Source: Camellia lanceoleosa (taxonomy: Eukaryota > Streptophyta > Magnoliopsida > Ericales > Theaceae). From it: a DNA stretch of 64,000 bases. The notes under the pieces were generated by a model that made no database searches, had not been told where the DNA came from, and was given only the letters and a program-made list of their open reading frames with translations. Below are positions 11,581 to 23,047 of this stretch, piece by piece. Numbering within the stretch: the first letter of the stretch is position 1; each line of letters begins with the position of its first letter. Made by a program: the position numbers and the translations under genes. Location: positions 63,734,598-63,798,597 of the forward strand of contig CM045758.1 in the NCBI GenBank assembly GCA_025200525.1, in the 5' to 3' direction.

Positions 11581-12021
11581 TGTGGAAATGTGGTTTGGAA
11601 ATACTCTTGGATCCTGTAGGACATTCCTGATCCTGAGATTGCCACCTAAAAAGGATGAACAGCTACGGTTAGAGGTGCCGGAATTAGCACTCCGACGGAC
11701 AAGTTTGTATACGCTCTCTAGTTTGCTTTTATCTTAAGTTTATTTAATCTATTCTCACATACCTTCCTTCGGTTGATGTTCCTCTTATTTATACTAGTAT
11801 CTGGTCACAGGGTCGGGCTCACTCTTAATCCAGCGCATGATCACATATCGGGCCTTTCTGTTGTATGCCAATTTCTACTTGGCTCCTTGTAAGGCTGATT
11901 GCATGGCCAATTTACTTATATATCTTTAGGACCCCCTTTGGTGAAAGTCGAATAGTCTTTGTCCTAATTTTCCTTCAAATAAATTTGGCTTTCCTTAGTA
12001 CAAAATTATTCGGCCCCCACA
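11581..12021 (-). mobile_element. 441-bp LTR of the truncated Tat-type element
   Basis: On the minus strand it starts TGTGGGGGCCGAATAATT and ends CCACATTTCCACA, so it has TG..CA ends and abuts the primer binding site. No second copy is visible in the window, because the 3' part of the element is gone. The base after the outer end starts AAACT, the putative duplicated target, which has no partner. Confidence 0.75.
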
Positions 12022-14063
12022 AAACTTAATATTCTCTTCTCTCTTTTATTCTCTTCTTATTGACTTCACTTTGCATCTACTCAATCCTATTTTGCTTGAA
12101 TCCATGATCCATGCATTCTATTTAATATTGAAGTTAATAATGTATAATGAAGAAAACATTTCTAAGAAGATTTTTATTATTATTATTATAAAGAAGTTAA
12201 GTTTTCTATTTATGTTCATTGTTTTCATCTCTTGAATTTATGGAACTTGTTTGGAAATTCAATACCAAACAAATTACATTTATTCAGAAACTTGTTTCTA
12301 AATAAAATTCATATATTCAGTAGTGTGTTTCCAAAGTAATGGCAGTATTTAATATCTGAACAATTGTTTATGTTCGGCTCTATATTTCCAGCATTTAATT
12401 TTTTAACTTTTTCATATTCTTATTTCAAACAAAAAGAACTATCCGGTATTATATCCGATATAACATTTGTTTTAATTTTCTGTTGTTCAAACCTGAACAT
12501 CCACACATGTTTCTTTTGTTCAGCACCAAGTATTCAAAGCAATTTCATAATTTCGCAATTAAGTATTTGGACATATGTAATTTGTTCGACGCTAAGTATC
12601 TGGATAGAATAGTTGGAACCAATGTTTTGTTGTTCGGAATTGAGTATGCAGATGGAAAAAGCAGGAATTAATTTTTTGTTGTTCGGATTTGAGTATCCAC
12701 ACATATTTTATTTAATCGACATTAGGTATTCGAAGAAATTGTAAAACTCATTTTTTTTTTCAGAGAATCAAAATCAAAATCAAAATCAAAATCAAAAAGG
12801 CCCAAATTAATAGAATGTCAAAATACGCTAAAATGATACGGTTGGAGACAAAGAGGGGTTGGAGATGATGGGTTGTCTTCGCCATGAAAAATGAGTTTGT
12901 GCCTCTATTGTAACTATTAGACTAATGGGATGTAGAAGCAGGTTTCTAGTATATTTCTAGAGTTTTTAGGATTTTTAGGGGCATAATATGTATTATTTGG
13001 GATGCCCAAAAGAATAAATAAAAAATTAAATTTTCAATTGCAGTGTTCAAAGTAATGAGGTGTCATAACCTATTTTTTTGGGTGCATTTAGAGCATAATC
13101 TGAATTGGACGGTGTTGTTTCGGGTTTCTTGGATCCACTATGGGTTCTATTTTGATGATTCAAACCGTTCATTTTATCAATAGTGGCATAGTTAGGGTTT
13201 TAGTTTAGTAGTCATTTAACAAGTATCATCAATATCATTATGTATTTTTACACTACAATTTTATATATTTTTAAGTACATTGACAAAACTAATTCAAACT
13301 TGTTAAATTATATACAAAACAAAAGTTGAGACATTAATACTTTAGCAAAAAATAAGCAAATCTACACGCACACAATTGCTCACAACAAGTTTTCATTTTT
13401 TGAAATCGCTATATGATAACCTTATTATTTAGGAAAATTCTATCATATGCATCTCTGGTAATGACTTTTAGAGTCATTGGTTATAACCTATTGTGGCGTT
13501 AGTTATGACTTATGACATTATTTTAGTTATCATCCAAACAAGCTTTTTTTATACTATGGGTGTACTCGGCAAAGTCCATGCATCCCACATCGCTTTGTGA
13601 GATATCATAACTCCACTACGTAAGTGGACTAACTCACTTAGACTAATATGAGACATTTTAAAGCCGTGAGGGATTAGCTAGCTGAAATGACCTAACTCCA
13701 ATGTGGACAATAATCGTGTTAACAGTAGAAATGACAAAACCCTAGCATACACCAGATTCGTGTGTTCACTACTCAACTCGGATCTTGGCACCGGTGTCCA
13801 GAACTCACAGATCTGAAGAACAAAATCAAAAAACAAAGAGAGAGAGAGAGAGAGAATTATATACCAGGGAGAGAGAGGAGCAGCCGCCAGTGAGTGTAAG
13901 AGAGAGAGAGAGAGAAGCCGTCGCCGTCGCCGTGACGCCATGAGGGAAGAGTGACGCCGGTGAGAAAGAGAGGAGGAGACGCCGACACCGACGCCGTGAG
14001 CACCGCAGCATCGAGAGAGAGAGGGAAAGAGCCTGAGAGACGCTGTAAGCACCGCAGCGCAAC

Positions 14064-14110
<47 letters not shown>

Positions 14111-14220
14111 GAGAGTCTGAGAGAAGAGAGGTGAGTGTAAGTGGAGAAGACAGGTGACTGAGTCTCAAAAGTAACTTAAACATATATATATATAACCTAA
14201 ACATATATCTATATATATGC
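12022..14220. other. hAT interior without a recognisable gene
   Basis: AT-rich sequence. A degenerate minisatellite at 12370-12735 repeats phrases like TTGTTCGG..TTGAGTAT(C/G)CA. A partial copy of a fold-back MITE (13100-13180, TGATTCAAACCGTTCATTTT) is related to 59750-60030. Three GA runs (13838-13855, 13900-13914, 14066-14104) create long but meaningless minus-strand frames. No transposase was seen. Confidence 0.5.
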
Positions 14221-15702
14221 AGGATATATATTCGGGGATTATACGGGGATTACTCGGGCCAGGTCGGGTCGGGGCCGGGGCTGGGAAACCTATCCCCATC
14301 CCCGGCCCGAAAATTATCGAGATTTAATTTTTAATACCATCCCCGGCCCTATGGGGATAATTTTTTGAGAAAACCCGTTCTAATCGGGATCGAGGGATCG
14401 GGTCCCCGTCGGGCCGAATTTAAATTACTATCCCTAAGTGCACTTGCACGGTAAACCTTGCTGCTACACTTGCCTTCTAAGTTCTACTTAGCTAATACAT
14501 ACATTCTTAGGACTCCATTAGCCTGCTATCGGCTGTGTTCGTGTTCACCTCAGCAAAGCCTCCACCCTTAGCCACCTAACCACAAACTCCTCAGCTTTCC
14601 AGGGTGAAGGCCACAGCCAAGCCTTCTATCAGCCATGTTGTGCCTTAGTACCAAGCCCAAGGGGGCTTTCTTAGTCCTGCCTGTGTGACTAAGGCAAGTT
14701 CATGACCTGGGTAAATGGAAAATGGAGTCCCTTGCGCTCGGGCTGCCCTACTCCCATCTTCACAGAGTTGCCGCGGTATACTGGTATCTCTAGGCTTGCT
14801 ATCAGCTCCAACCAATAAGTCTTGGGGGTTGATATTAGTGCCAAGGTAATGAACTTTAGGGCCTGCTATCAACCCCGGGCTAGTAATGCCTTGGGGTTTG
14901 CTATTAGCGCCAAGTATTAGCTTCTACTTGCAGAGGAAAAGCTTTTCCCAAAGGCTGTTATCACCTTGGCGGAGTGTTTCCTCCGCAAGTTAGTTGTGGC
15001 AGCTATAGTTGCTGCGGCAGTCATCTCTCGCGGCAAGTTCAAATGGCAAAAATTGACAATATTAGAGATGGCGGCACCAACAAAATGCCTCCGTAACTTG
15101 GGCGTTGCAAGTACTCTTCTGCAACTTAGTTGCTTCGATTTTGTCCTTTCCTCAGCTACTCTAGATGGCGGCGGAACCAACAATACTTGGAATGACGGCT
15201 GTACAGACAATACGTGGAATGGCGGTGCTGAAACAAAGTGCCTTTGTAACTTGGTCGTTACAAGTGTTGCCTTTGCAACTTTGTTGCTTCGGCTTTCTCT
15301 TTCCCTCAGCAACTTTAGATGGCAATGGAATCGACACTATTGAGGAATGGCAGCGCTGAGGCAAAAAGCCTCAACAACTTGACTGCCGCAAGTGTCCTTT
15401 CCGCAACTTGACCGCTACAAGTGTTGCCGCTACAACTTGACTTGGGAATTTTCCTTCGTGGAGTCTTTTTGGATCCACGGCGGGTCGAACCTGCTTTGGC
15501 CCACTGTTAGCCCACTTCCCTTAGGCTTTAGCCCCTACTTCTTTTCCATTCCTGGTCGCCTCAGAGGGACGACCTCAGCACTTAGGCCTACACTTAATTT
15601 GAAGCTTAATTTTTGACCCTCTACAGAGCCAAAGAGCATTGAAGAAATGAAGAAAAGAAGGAAGCAAGAGAGACACAAAGTCAAAAGAGATCTAAATCTG
15701 AG

Positions 15703-17148
15703 ATGAAGAAAGCAGAGCCTATGTTCATCCCATCTCCAAGGATCGGTCACCTTGTCTCAATTGTAGAGTTCGCGAAGTGCCTTATCGATCGAGATGATCA
15801 ATTCTTCATCACCATTATTGTCATCAAACCCCCTCCACCCTTCCAACCATTGACTTCTACACCAACTCACTCTCCGCCTCCTACCCACTCATCCAACTCA
15901 TTGACCTCCCTCAACTCTATCCACCTAACTCACCTGAACTCACCAAATCCCCTGAAAACTATTTCACTGTTTACAAAGAAAGTTTCAAACCCAACATCAA
16001 ACACATCCTCAGTAACCTCATCGGGGTTGACTCACTCTCACCCTAACTCGCCCCAACTCATTTTGTTAGTCCTAGACTTCTTTTGTGATTGACGTTGGCA
16101 ACGAACTCGCTCTTTCTTCTTATCTATTCTTGACCTCCAGTGCTTCATTTTTTGGCCTCATGCTATACATCCCAACTCGTGACCACTGGGTTAGCACCAA
16201 GTTTAGTGAATCGGATCCTGCGTTTTTGATTCCAGGTTTTATCAACCCAATTCCTCCACTAGTTTGCCCTTCGCAGTGTTCAGCAAGGACGGTGGTTACA
16301 TTGCTTATCTCAGCTTACAAAAAGGTTTGGGGACACCAAGGGCATTATAGTAAATACCTTACTGGAGTTGGAATCCCATGCTATTAGCTCATTTTGCGAT
16401 GATCAAGCCCCTCCAATCTACACCGTGGGATCGGTGATTGATGCGAAGGGTGAGGCCCAGAACAAGCTAGGTTCTCCTGGGTTCCAAAGTAAGAACAACA
16501 ACATAATGAAATGGCTTGATGATCATGGTGTTCCTGTGCTTCGGGAGCAAGCGGACATTCGGTGCACCCCAACTCAGAGAGATAGCTCAAGCGCTGGAGC
16601 GTAGTAGGCATGGGTTCTTGTGATCCATTCATTTACTACCAATGACAACAACACAAGGAAAGGCTGAGAATCCAGAGGAAGAGATGTTGCCAGATGGGTT
16701 CATCAAACGGACCAGAGGGAAGGGGATGGTGTGTGGGTGGGCCCCACAGGCGGAGGTATTGGCCCACAAAGCAATCGGAGGGATCGTATCGCACTGCGGA
16801 TGGAACTCGATCGTGGAGAGCTTGAGGAATGGTGTGCCTTTGGTGACGTCGCCAATGCACGCTGAACAACAGCTCAACGCGTTCACGATGGTAAGAGAGT
16901 CGGGAGTGGCGGTGGAGATGAGGTTGGACTATCACAGCGGTGGATTTGGCGTTGGCAATGACGGTGGTGGTGACCTTGTGATGGCTGATGAGATAGAAAG
17001 AGCAGCGACATATGTGATGGTAAGTGACAGTGATGTGAGAGAGAAGGTGAAAGAGATTGGAGAGAAGAGCAAGAAGGCGTTGGTGGAGGGTGGATCTTCA
17101 TTCAACATGATCGGAAGGCTGATGGAGGATATGTTTGTCAATGTTTGA
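15703..17148 (+). pseudogene. UGT71-like glycosyltransferase copy 2, multiply disrupted
   Basis: This tandem copy of the gene at 359-1819 starts at the equivalent Met (MKKAEPMFIPSPRIGHLVS). The catalytic-type His is kept, but the preceding Gly is now Arg. Compared with copy 1 it has about -1 bp near 15835, +1 near 16027, -8 at 16086 (giving a stop just after LVLDFFC), -1 near 16265, -1 near 16306, -14 near 16528, and a Trp codon changed to TGA at 16621. The C-terminal third (16642-17148) is open and still contains a PSPG box (WAPQ..HCGWNS..AEQQ). Its promoter is 7.2 kb upstream, beyond a nested LTR/hAT insertion. It is non-functional. The long identical 3' flank shows it arose by tandem duplication. 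Confidence 0.95.
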
Positions 17149-17750
17149 TTGCCATTACTACAATTTACACGGTAGAGCATTTGTCAATCAATGATGTTAT
17201 ATGTATTAATTAATATAGCAATTGATAATATGATATAATTTAAGATATTTTTGATATTTGTAATTTGTATAATAAGTGGTGTTAATAATATTGTCATAAC
17301 TAGTGTTGGTACATTAATTAGTACACTAATTAATGCATGTAGTACCACCGTATGTCAACGCCACAGTGTGTTATGTGTTGAATGATTAAGAAATATAAAG
17401 AATATGATAAATTATATATATTTCTTTATCAAAATTTATTAAAAATTATTAATTGGCTTATTGGTTAATTAATGAAAGGATAATTTGTTATCCTATTACA
17501 AATTTGAAAAAGTAAGATATAATTTTCAAAATCATATGTCGTAATTAGTATCACAAATTCCTATATTTTAAACAAATTTGAACAATGAATGGTGCATTTT
17601 AACCAATATACTTATCGTCTATTTTTTCAAACACATAAACAATCAAATGAAAATATTACAATTATCTGATCGAATTAATTTTATTCATGGATGATACACA
17701 AAAGAGACCACTTAAATAAGATGTGTGAACAAAACTAGACTTCCCATAAT
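17149..17750. other. 3' flank of UGT copy 2 and shared spacer
   Basis: The first part matches the copy 1 flank (1820-1975). Bases from about 17410 match 5945-6340, without the 4 kb of repeats that split copy 1's spacer. It is AT-rich and has no gene. Its continuation is found at 27117, after the large insertion that starts at 17751. Confidence 0.7.
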
Positions 17751-18489
17751 AAAAATGCTAGGTGGCCCGAAAAGGAGATTGGCTCAAATGGCCTGAATTT
17801 CACCTTGTTTGTCGTCCGGGTGGACGTTTGACCAGTCATCTGGTCGGTCGTCCGTCTAGGAGGTTGACAGCCGTGGTCGATAAAGGTGACAACCACGATA
17901 GACAAACTTTCATCCGATCGTTCGAGTAGACGACCGGCCAACACTTATTCACTACTAAAAATCGAACTTTTTGCGACGGTCGCAAATGTCGCAAAAGGTC
18001 CATATATTGTTGCAAAAGACTTTTTGCGATGGAGCAGCGACGGAAAATGGGGGGTGGCGAAAAGGGGCGTGACAAAAAGTATTTGCGACGGTTACAAACC
18101 GTCGCATTCTTGTAGCGACGGCTAATCAATAGTTTTTGCGACGGTTTTGCCTGACACAAAAAAAGGGGAAAAAATGACATTTTTAGTGACGATGTTGATT
18201 GCCGTCGCAAAAAACCTTTTTTAGCGATGGTATTTGCCGTCGCAAAAAGTATTATTAGCGACAGTCTAAAACGTCGCCAAAAAAGTAGTATTAAGTTAAT
18301 ACCATATTGGCAACAGATTAAATCGTCGCAAAAGATTTATTTGCGACAGTTGAAACCGTCGCAAAAGATTAGAACTAATATGTATATGCGACAGGTTAAC
18401 CCGTCGCTAATAAAATATAAGGAAATGAGAATTACATTAGCGACAGTTTATTATTGTCGCAATAAAATTATTTTTTATAAAATCATATT

Positions 18490-18830
18490 ATATTAAATAT
18501 TTCCTATACAAATTATTAATATTTTTAAAAATACATCCACATCCACATCCATATCCACATTCAAAAAATCATATACCAAGAATAATATATGTACCTTATA
18601 ACAATTGTCAATCAAATATTATTTACAAAAATATATAAAATAACCTCTAACAATACTAATAATTTTTTAAATTCAAGAACTCAAATTTTTAGTATCGACA
18701 ATAGAAATAAAAAAAGGAGAGAGAGAGAGAGAGAGAGAGAGAACAGTTCATGAGATTTGAAGGAGGCAAAAAAGAGCATAAAACCAATTATAAGGAATAA
18801 ATTTAAGACCTTTGCTCCTAGACTAGATGA
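18490..18830. other. AT-rich CACTA interior, no gene
   Basis: Contains a CCACAT run (18535-18560), a GA run (18719-18742) and no recognisable frame. It lies between the left subterminal repeats and the 3' end of the GT-1-like fragment. Confidence 0.45.
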
Positions 18831-18837
18831 CAAAGCT

Positions 18838-20155
18838 TTAGTCACCCAAAAGAAGTCTCACCCCTTGGTACATTGCACCAGGCCTAAGATCATCCAAATT
18901 ATCAAAGGTTCTATACCCGTTTATCTCCCTCAAACCTATAAAGCCATTACGACTGAGAAAATCCCGAAATTCATCTTCAGTATACAGAGTTTTGTCTTGA
19001 CACTGACGCCATCTTTGTCGAGACTCATCATCTGAGCATACTTTTATCAAGATTCCTGCCAAACAATGAGAAAAAAATATCTCTTAGCAAAATCACTACT
19101 AGAAAAGTTCCGGTCGTGTTAAAAAAAGATGTACATTTTACACATACCTTCATCAAGGTGAAGAGTGTAATTGCCCAAAGTCATGTCTCTGTCAAGACTT
19201 TGAATGACATTATCCTTATCCTCCAACCAAAATGCCCGTTTAGTTCGTAAGAAAAAAACAGACTTGATTGCCTCCTTTATTGCATCTGCAGTTCCATCAA
19301 TACCAATCCTTCTAGTGTATTCACCCCACTTCACTGCTATGACCCTCCCACCATAAGCAGAGTTTCCCTCACCACTTGTCATGACATGCAAAAGGGAAAA
19401 GAAAAGAGAAGAAAAGAAGAGAATATAATTAAAATGAAATGTCATGCTTCAATCTGAATAGAGTGAGAATCCCAATTAAGTCAAAGCATCTAATGACTAC
19501 TCCATAATAGACTCAGAAATATGCATGATAATAGATTCATTTGCTCATGTCCTGGCACGCATAATATTAGGTTGCCATTTACTGCAAATGCGACTGGCTG
19601 ACAAGCCAAAGTGGACAAGCGATTCATAATATAGATTATTCTGCTGTAAATGCAGGCATCAAGACTAAGATTAACAATTGTCTCTATGAAAATAAAGTGA
19701 GCTTTATTTACAAACAACATTCATATAGGTGAACACTGAAAAGTTCCAATTTCCAAAGAAATGAAAGTGCACCATTTGATATCGCAGCAACATTCATAAA
19801 AAGATAAGTCACTCGTGATTCAAAAATACATGGGACTTGTTTACCCATTGAAAAATATTTTTGAATTACCACTAAAGTCATTATTTTTCCAAGTTGAATG
19901 ACAACAAAAAAAAAAGAAAAAAAGAAAAGAAAAAAAAGGAAGATACTTTTGTGAAAATGATCAAGAAGAAGTAAATGTCTAAACATACTTTGCCAGAAAA
20001 AGTAAGATTTAAAGAGAAGTAAATTAGACAGATACCATTCCCAGGGGTTTCTCTCCGGTTCAAGGGGTACTCCATGGTCAAGCATCAGTGTGGTAATGGC
20101 AAGCGGGTCACCATCATGATCTAAAGATCTTTCAAGGTTCACCGTTGACCGGCCA
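18838..20155 (-). pseudogene. Captured fragment of a GT-1/GT-4-like trihelix transcription factor (three exons)
   Basis: Three minus-strand exons joined by GT-AG introns are visible. Exon a (20155-20036) starts SGRSTVNLERSLDHDGDPLAIT and then loses frame through a small deletion. The remaining words of the alternative frame (RRETPGNG) match the family. Exon b (about 19380-19148) encodes [20 protein letters not shown], then [18 protein letters not shown]. Exon c (19055-18838) encodes ILIKVC, LYTEDEFRDFLSR and LDDLRPGAMYQGVRLL, then a stop. This is the C-terminal half of plant GT-1/GT-4 proteins as I remember them. The DNA-binding trihelix exon is absent. The donor of exon b and acceptor of exon c join in frame (LDE-G-ILIK). 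The fragment lies inside the CACTA and is probably captured. It is unlikely to make a working factor. Confidence 0.8.
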
Positions 20156-20358
20156 CTAGCTAAACACAGAGCAAAACACAAGCCAGAAAAATTAGAGAAA
20201 CACATGAACCAGTAGCGCAGCATATCAATTCAAAATTAAAAATTGCCAAAGAAATTATGCAACTTACCTACTACAAACCAAATGAAAGGAAAGGCTAAGT
20301 TTTAACATCTTGACATTAAACCATATATAAGAGTGACATGATCATTGATGAAAATTAC

Positions 20359-21467
20359 CACTACAAGAAAATACACATTTGGCGACTAAATTTTTAGTCG
20401 CCAAAAGTGATTTTTTAGTTGCCAAAAGTCGGGTTTAAGGTTTTCGCGACTAAATTTTTTAGTCGCCATGTTTGTCGCTGGAAAATTGTCGCAGAAGGTA
20501 TGGGCGACTAACCCGTTTTGAGTCGCCAAAAACAGCACCTTTAGCGACTAAAATTTTCGTCGCCAAAGCTCATTTTTATTTTTTAATTTATACATTTGGC
20601 GACTAAATTTTTAGTCGTTAATAGTGAATTTTATTTTATTAATTTATACATTTAGCGACTATTTTTTCCGTCGCCAAAACTAAAGCTTTTGGCGACCACC
20701 TGTTTTAGTCGCCAATACTCAGTTTAAAAAAAAAAAAAAAATTGAACCTGTTGCTCCCACCTGGTTTTGAACTTGCGACGTCCCACTTCCACATGCCAAA
20801 CCCTTTGCACAACACTCCTTCCACTATGCCAGCACATCATCACATGAAATTATATGCAATAAATATTATTTATATAGTATATTAACTGCAATTAATACAA
20901 AATAATATTTATAAATATAATTTTTTTAATTCAATATAATTTATGTCAAAAATAAATTATTTATTAAAAAAAAATTTAGGCGACTTTTGGCGACTAAAAC
21001 CCTTATTTAGTCACTAATTGTATTATTTTGGGCTACTAATTATTTATTTGTCGCTAAAAAAACAAGTTCCAATTAAAAATCAGCACTTTTGGCGACGAAA
21101 CCTAATTTTAGTCGCCAAAAACGTCCCCTTTTGGCTACTAAACAGAATTTTAGTCGCCAATACTCAGTTTTTAGCTACTAATTTTTTTTTTTTGTAGCCA
21201 AAAAGCTTCACTTTCAGCGACCAATCTGGTTTTAGTCGCCAAAACACCTACAATCGGTGACCAATCTGCTTTTTAGTCGCCAAAAGCAGCACCTTTGGCT
21301 ACTAATTTGTTTTAGTCGGCAAAAACCATGACTTTTGGCGATGAAAATTGTGTTAGTCGCTGAAACCCATATAATAGGCGACCAAACTGATTTTTAGTCG
21401 CCATTTGTGCACCTTTCAGCGGCGAAATTCTATTTTTTAGTCGCCATTGGTGCGTTTTGTTGTAGTG
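20359..21467. mobile_element. 1.1-kb non-autonomous CACTA nested in the larger CACTA
   Basis: The ends are CACTACAAGAAAATACACA and TGCGTTTTGTTGTAGTG, flanked by TAC at 20356-20358 and 21468-21470. The body is filled with opposed copies of TTTGGCGACTAAA and TTTAGTCGCCAAAA. That repeat vocabulary differs from the outer CACTA (TTGCGACGG), so the two should answer to different transposases. No coding potential. Confidence 0.88.
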
Positions 21468-21474
21468 TACAAGA

Positions 21475-23045
21475 TTGAATGCCATGGCAATTCACGACCA
21501 ACTAGTGAGTTTTTTTTTTTTTTTTTGTAAGAAGTTAAAGAGTCACTGAATTTAATATAATAAAAAAATTATTAAACAGGTCCATAATGCACACAAGCTC
21601 CTATGGTCATAACTACTAAGATTAATGATCATCTTTATTGTTAAGACATATACTTTCTTACTCAATAAAGCATTAAATCTAAACTATTTGAAGTTTGTTA
21701 TGGAAAAACTTACAGCAATTGTTACTCAACTGTATAATACATTGTTCCTCCCAATGTACCTATGTTCATTGAATATGACAAGAATAAGAGTATGAGATAT
21801 GTTTCCAAAACCTGTATAATATTTAGATGCATCTACATACCCATAATCAACTTTTGGATACATATCTCAATAACCAAATATTTAGATTTAGGAAGATTTG
21901 ACAAACATTCATACCCAATACTCGTATCCTAGTACATGTAATATACATTAGATCTGCATTTTATTCATATTTGAGAGCCTAATCTTGTTTTGCAGAGATA
22001 GAGCCAATTTATAGGCTTCATCAAATCTAATCACCATATGAAAACCTTCTAAACCACTCACTCCTACCCAATATCGTAATTTAATAGGACTCAAGTATCA
22101 AATCAGTAGGAGTCCAACAAGAACAATATGCACGTTGTCTTTTTCCAAGTCCTAGCCCACATCAACTATGCTGCATCAGCTTCTTGATGGATTGAAAACA
22201 AAGGGACTGCATATAAACTTTGTTCAAAAGGTATCATGAAGCCACTATTTGAATTAACAAACTTCATGGACCCAAAACACCACAATAAAAATTATCAAAT
22301 CATACTTTTTCCCGGACATCAATTAACTTCATCAGCTGAAGATCCATGCATGCAATTTATTATTGCACTCTGAGAACTGAGCATGAAATGGAGACCAACT
22401 CTTAAACAAAATAATGAAAGATCAATGTTTGGTAAGAACTAGAAGTCCAAAGTCCAATTCCTGAACACAGATAGACATTTTGACAACAAATTATAAACCC
22501 ACCACTACATCAAGCAGCTGCATTCCAATTCACACAAAAATTATGGGATTAAAACAAGCCTAGGTATCAAAGTGGAGTAGTAGACAATTAAAAAAATACA
22601 CAGAGAGTGGTAGAAACAATACATCCTCTACTCTTTAGCAGATTCAGGGTAAAATTGAAAATTAACTCTAGTTATATAATGATAGACATTCATTTTGGCA
22701 TACAAGTAATCCATGAATGTTAACCATAATATGGTAATAAGGTCTTGACATAGACGTGATGTTCCCATGATGAATCAATCTATTTAATGTGGGCATCACT
22801 TTTTCCTGCATCCTTTCAACTCCTGGCAGGGTTAGTGAGTTGTGTAATAGGCAACCATTTCGTGTGGTTGGGGTCAACATGTTAATATCTGATTCTATAA
22901 ATAAAACAATTAATCCTCAAATATGTAAAAGTTCATTTTTTCCTTTTGGTGGAGTGGGGAGAAGAAAAAGGAAATCATTTTAGAAGGCAACAAATAAATG
23001 AGATGCGCACTCTCAACTTGATAAAAAAAATTGTACCGAAATGTA
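21475..23045. other. CACTA interior without a recognisable gene
   Basis: AT-rich sequence of about 1.55 kb between the inner CACTA and the LTR. I looked for the missing trihelix exon of the GT-1-like cargo here and did not recognise it. Short frames at 22668-22983 have no family signature. Confidence 0.4.
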
Positions 23046-23047
23046 TG

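Larger units (their letters stand above)
9018..14436. mobile_element. 5.4-kb hAT element nested in the solo LTR
   Basis: The ends are TAGGAATGGCAAT and, inverted, TAGGGATAGTAAT. The target copies are AGTGCACT at 9010-9017 and 14437-14444. The surrounding ten bases, AAGTGCACTT, are palindromic, so the border may shift by one base. Both subterminal regions (9030-9175 and 14225-14425) are unusually GC-rich, dominated by CCCCG, CGGGG and GGGCC words in a very AT-rich context. No hAT transposase is visible. The interior contains a truncated Tat-type gypsy element and AT-rich filler. Confidence 0.8.
8475..15625 (+). mobile_element. Solo-LTR-like element in the 5' leader of UGT copy 2 (split by a hAT)
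   Basis: The ends are TGTAGGGGGGTTC and ACCCTCTACA, a TG..CA pair with short inverted repeats. The flanking 5-bp copies are GAGCT (8470-8474) and GAGCC (15626-15630); the uninterrupted site in copy 1 reads GAGCC. Without the nested hAT it is about 1.73 kb (8475-9017 plus 14437-15625) with no coding frame and no second LTR, so a solo LTR is the simplest reading. A TATA-like CTATTTATAGG at 8709-8719 suggests plus orientation. Its own sequence contains repeated variants of GCAACTT and CAAGTGCAGTTGC. Confidence 0.7.

Noticed and set aside
13678..14204. Overlapping Ser/Leu-rich minus-strand frames
   Set aside because: Driven by GA microsatellites, open in several frames, no family signature. The same reason removes frames at 4043-4320, 7836-8171 and 26593-26793.
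20750..20835. Possible tRNA-like or SINE sequence (GGTTTTGAACTTGCGACG)
   Set aside because: It has a B-box-like word but no second box at the right distance and no cloverleaf that I can fold. It lies inside a non-autonomous CACTA.
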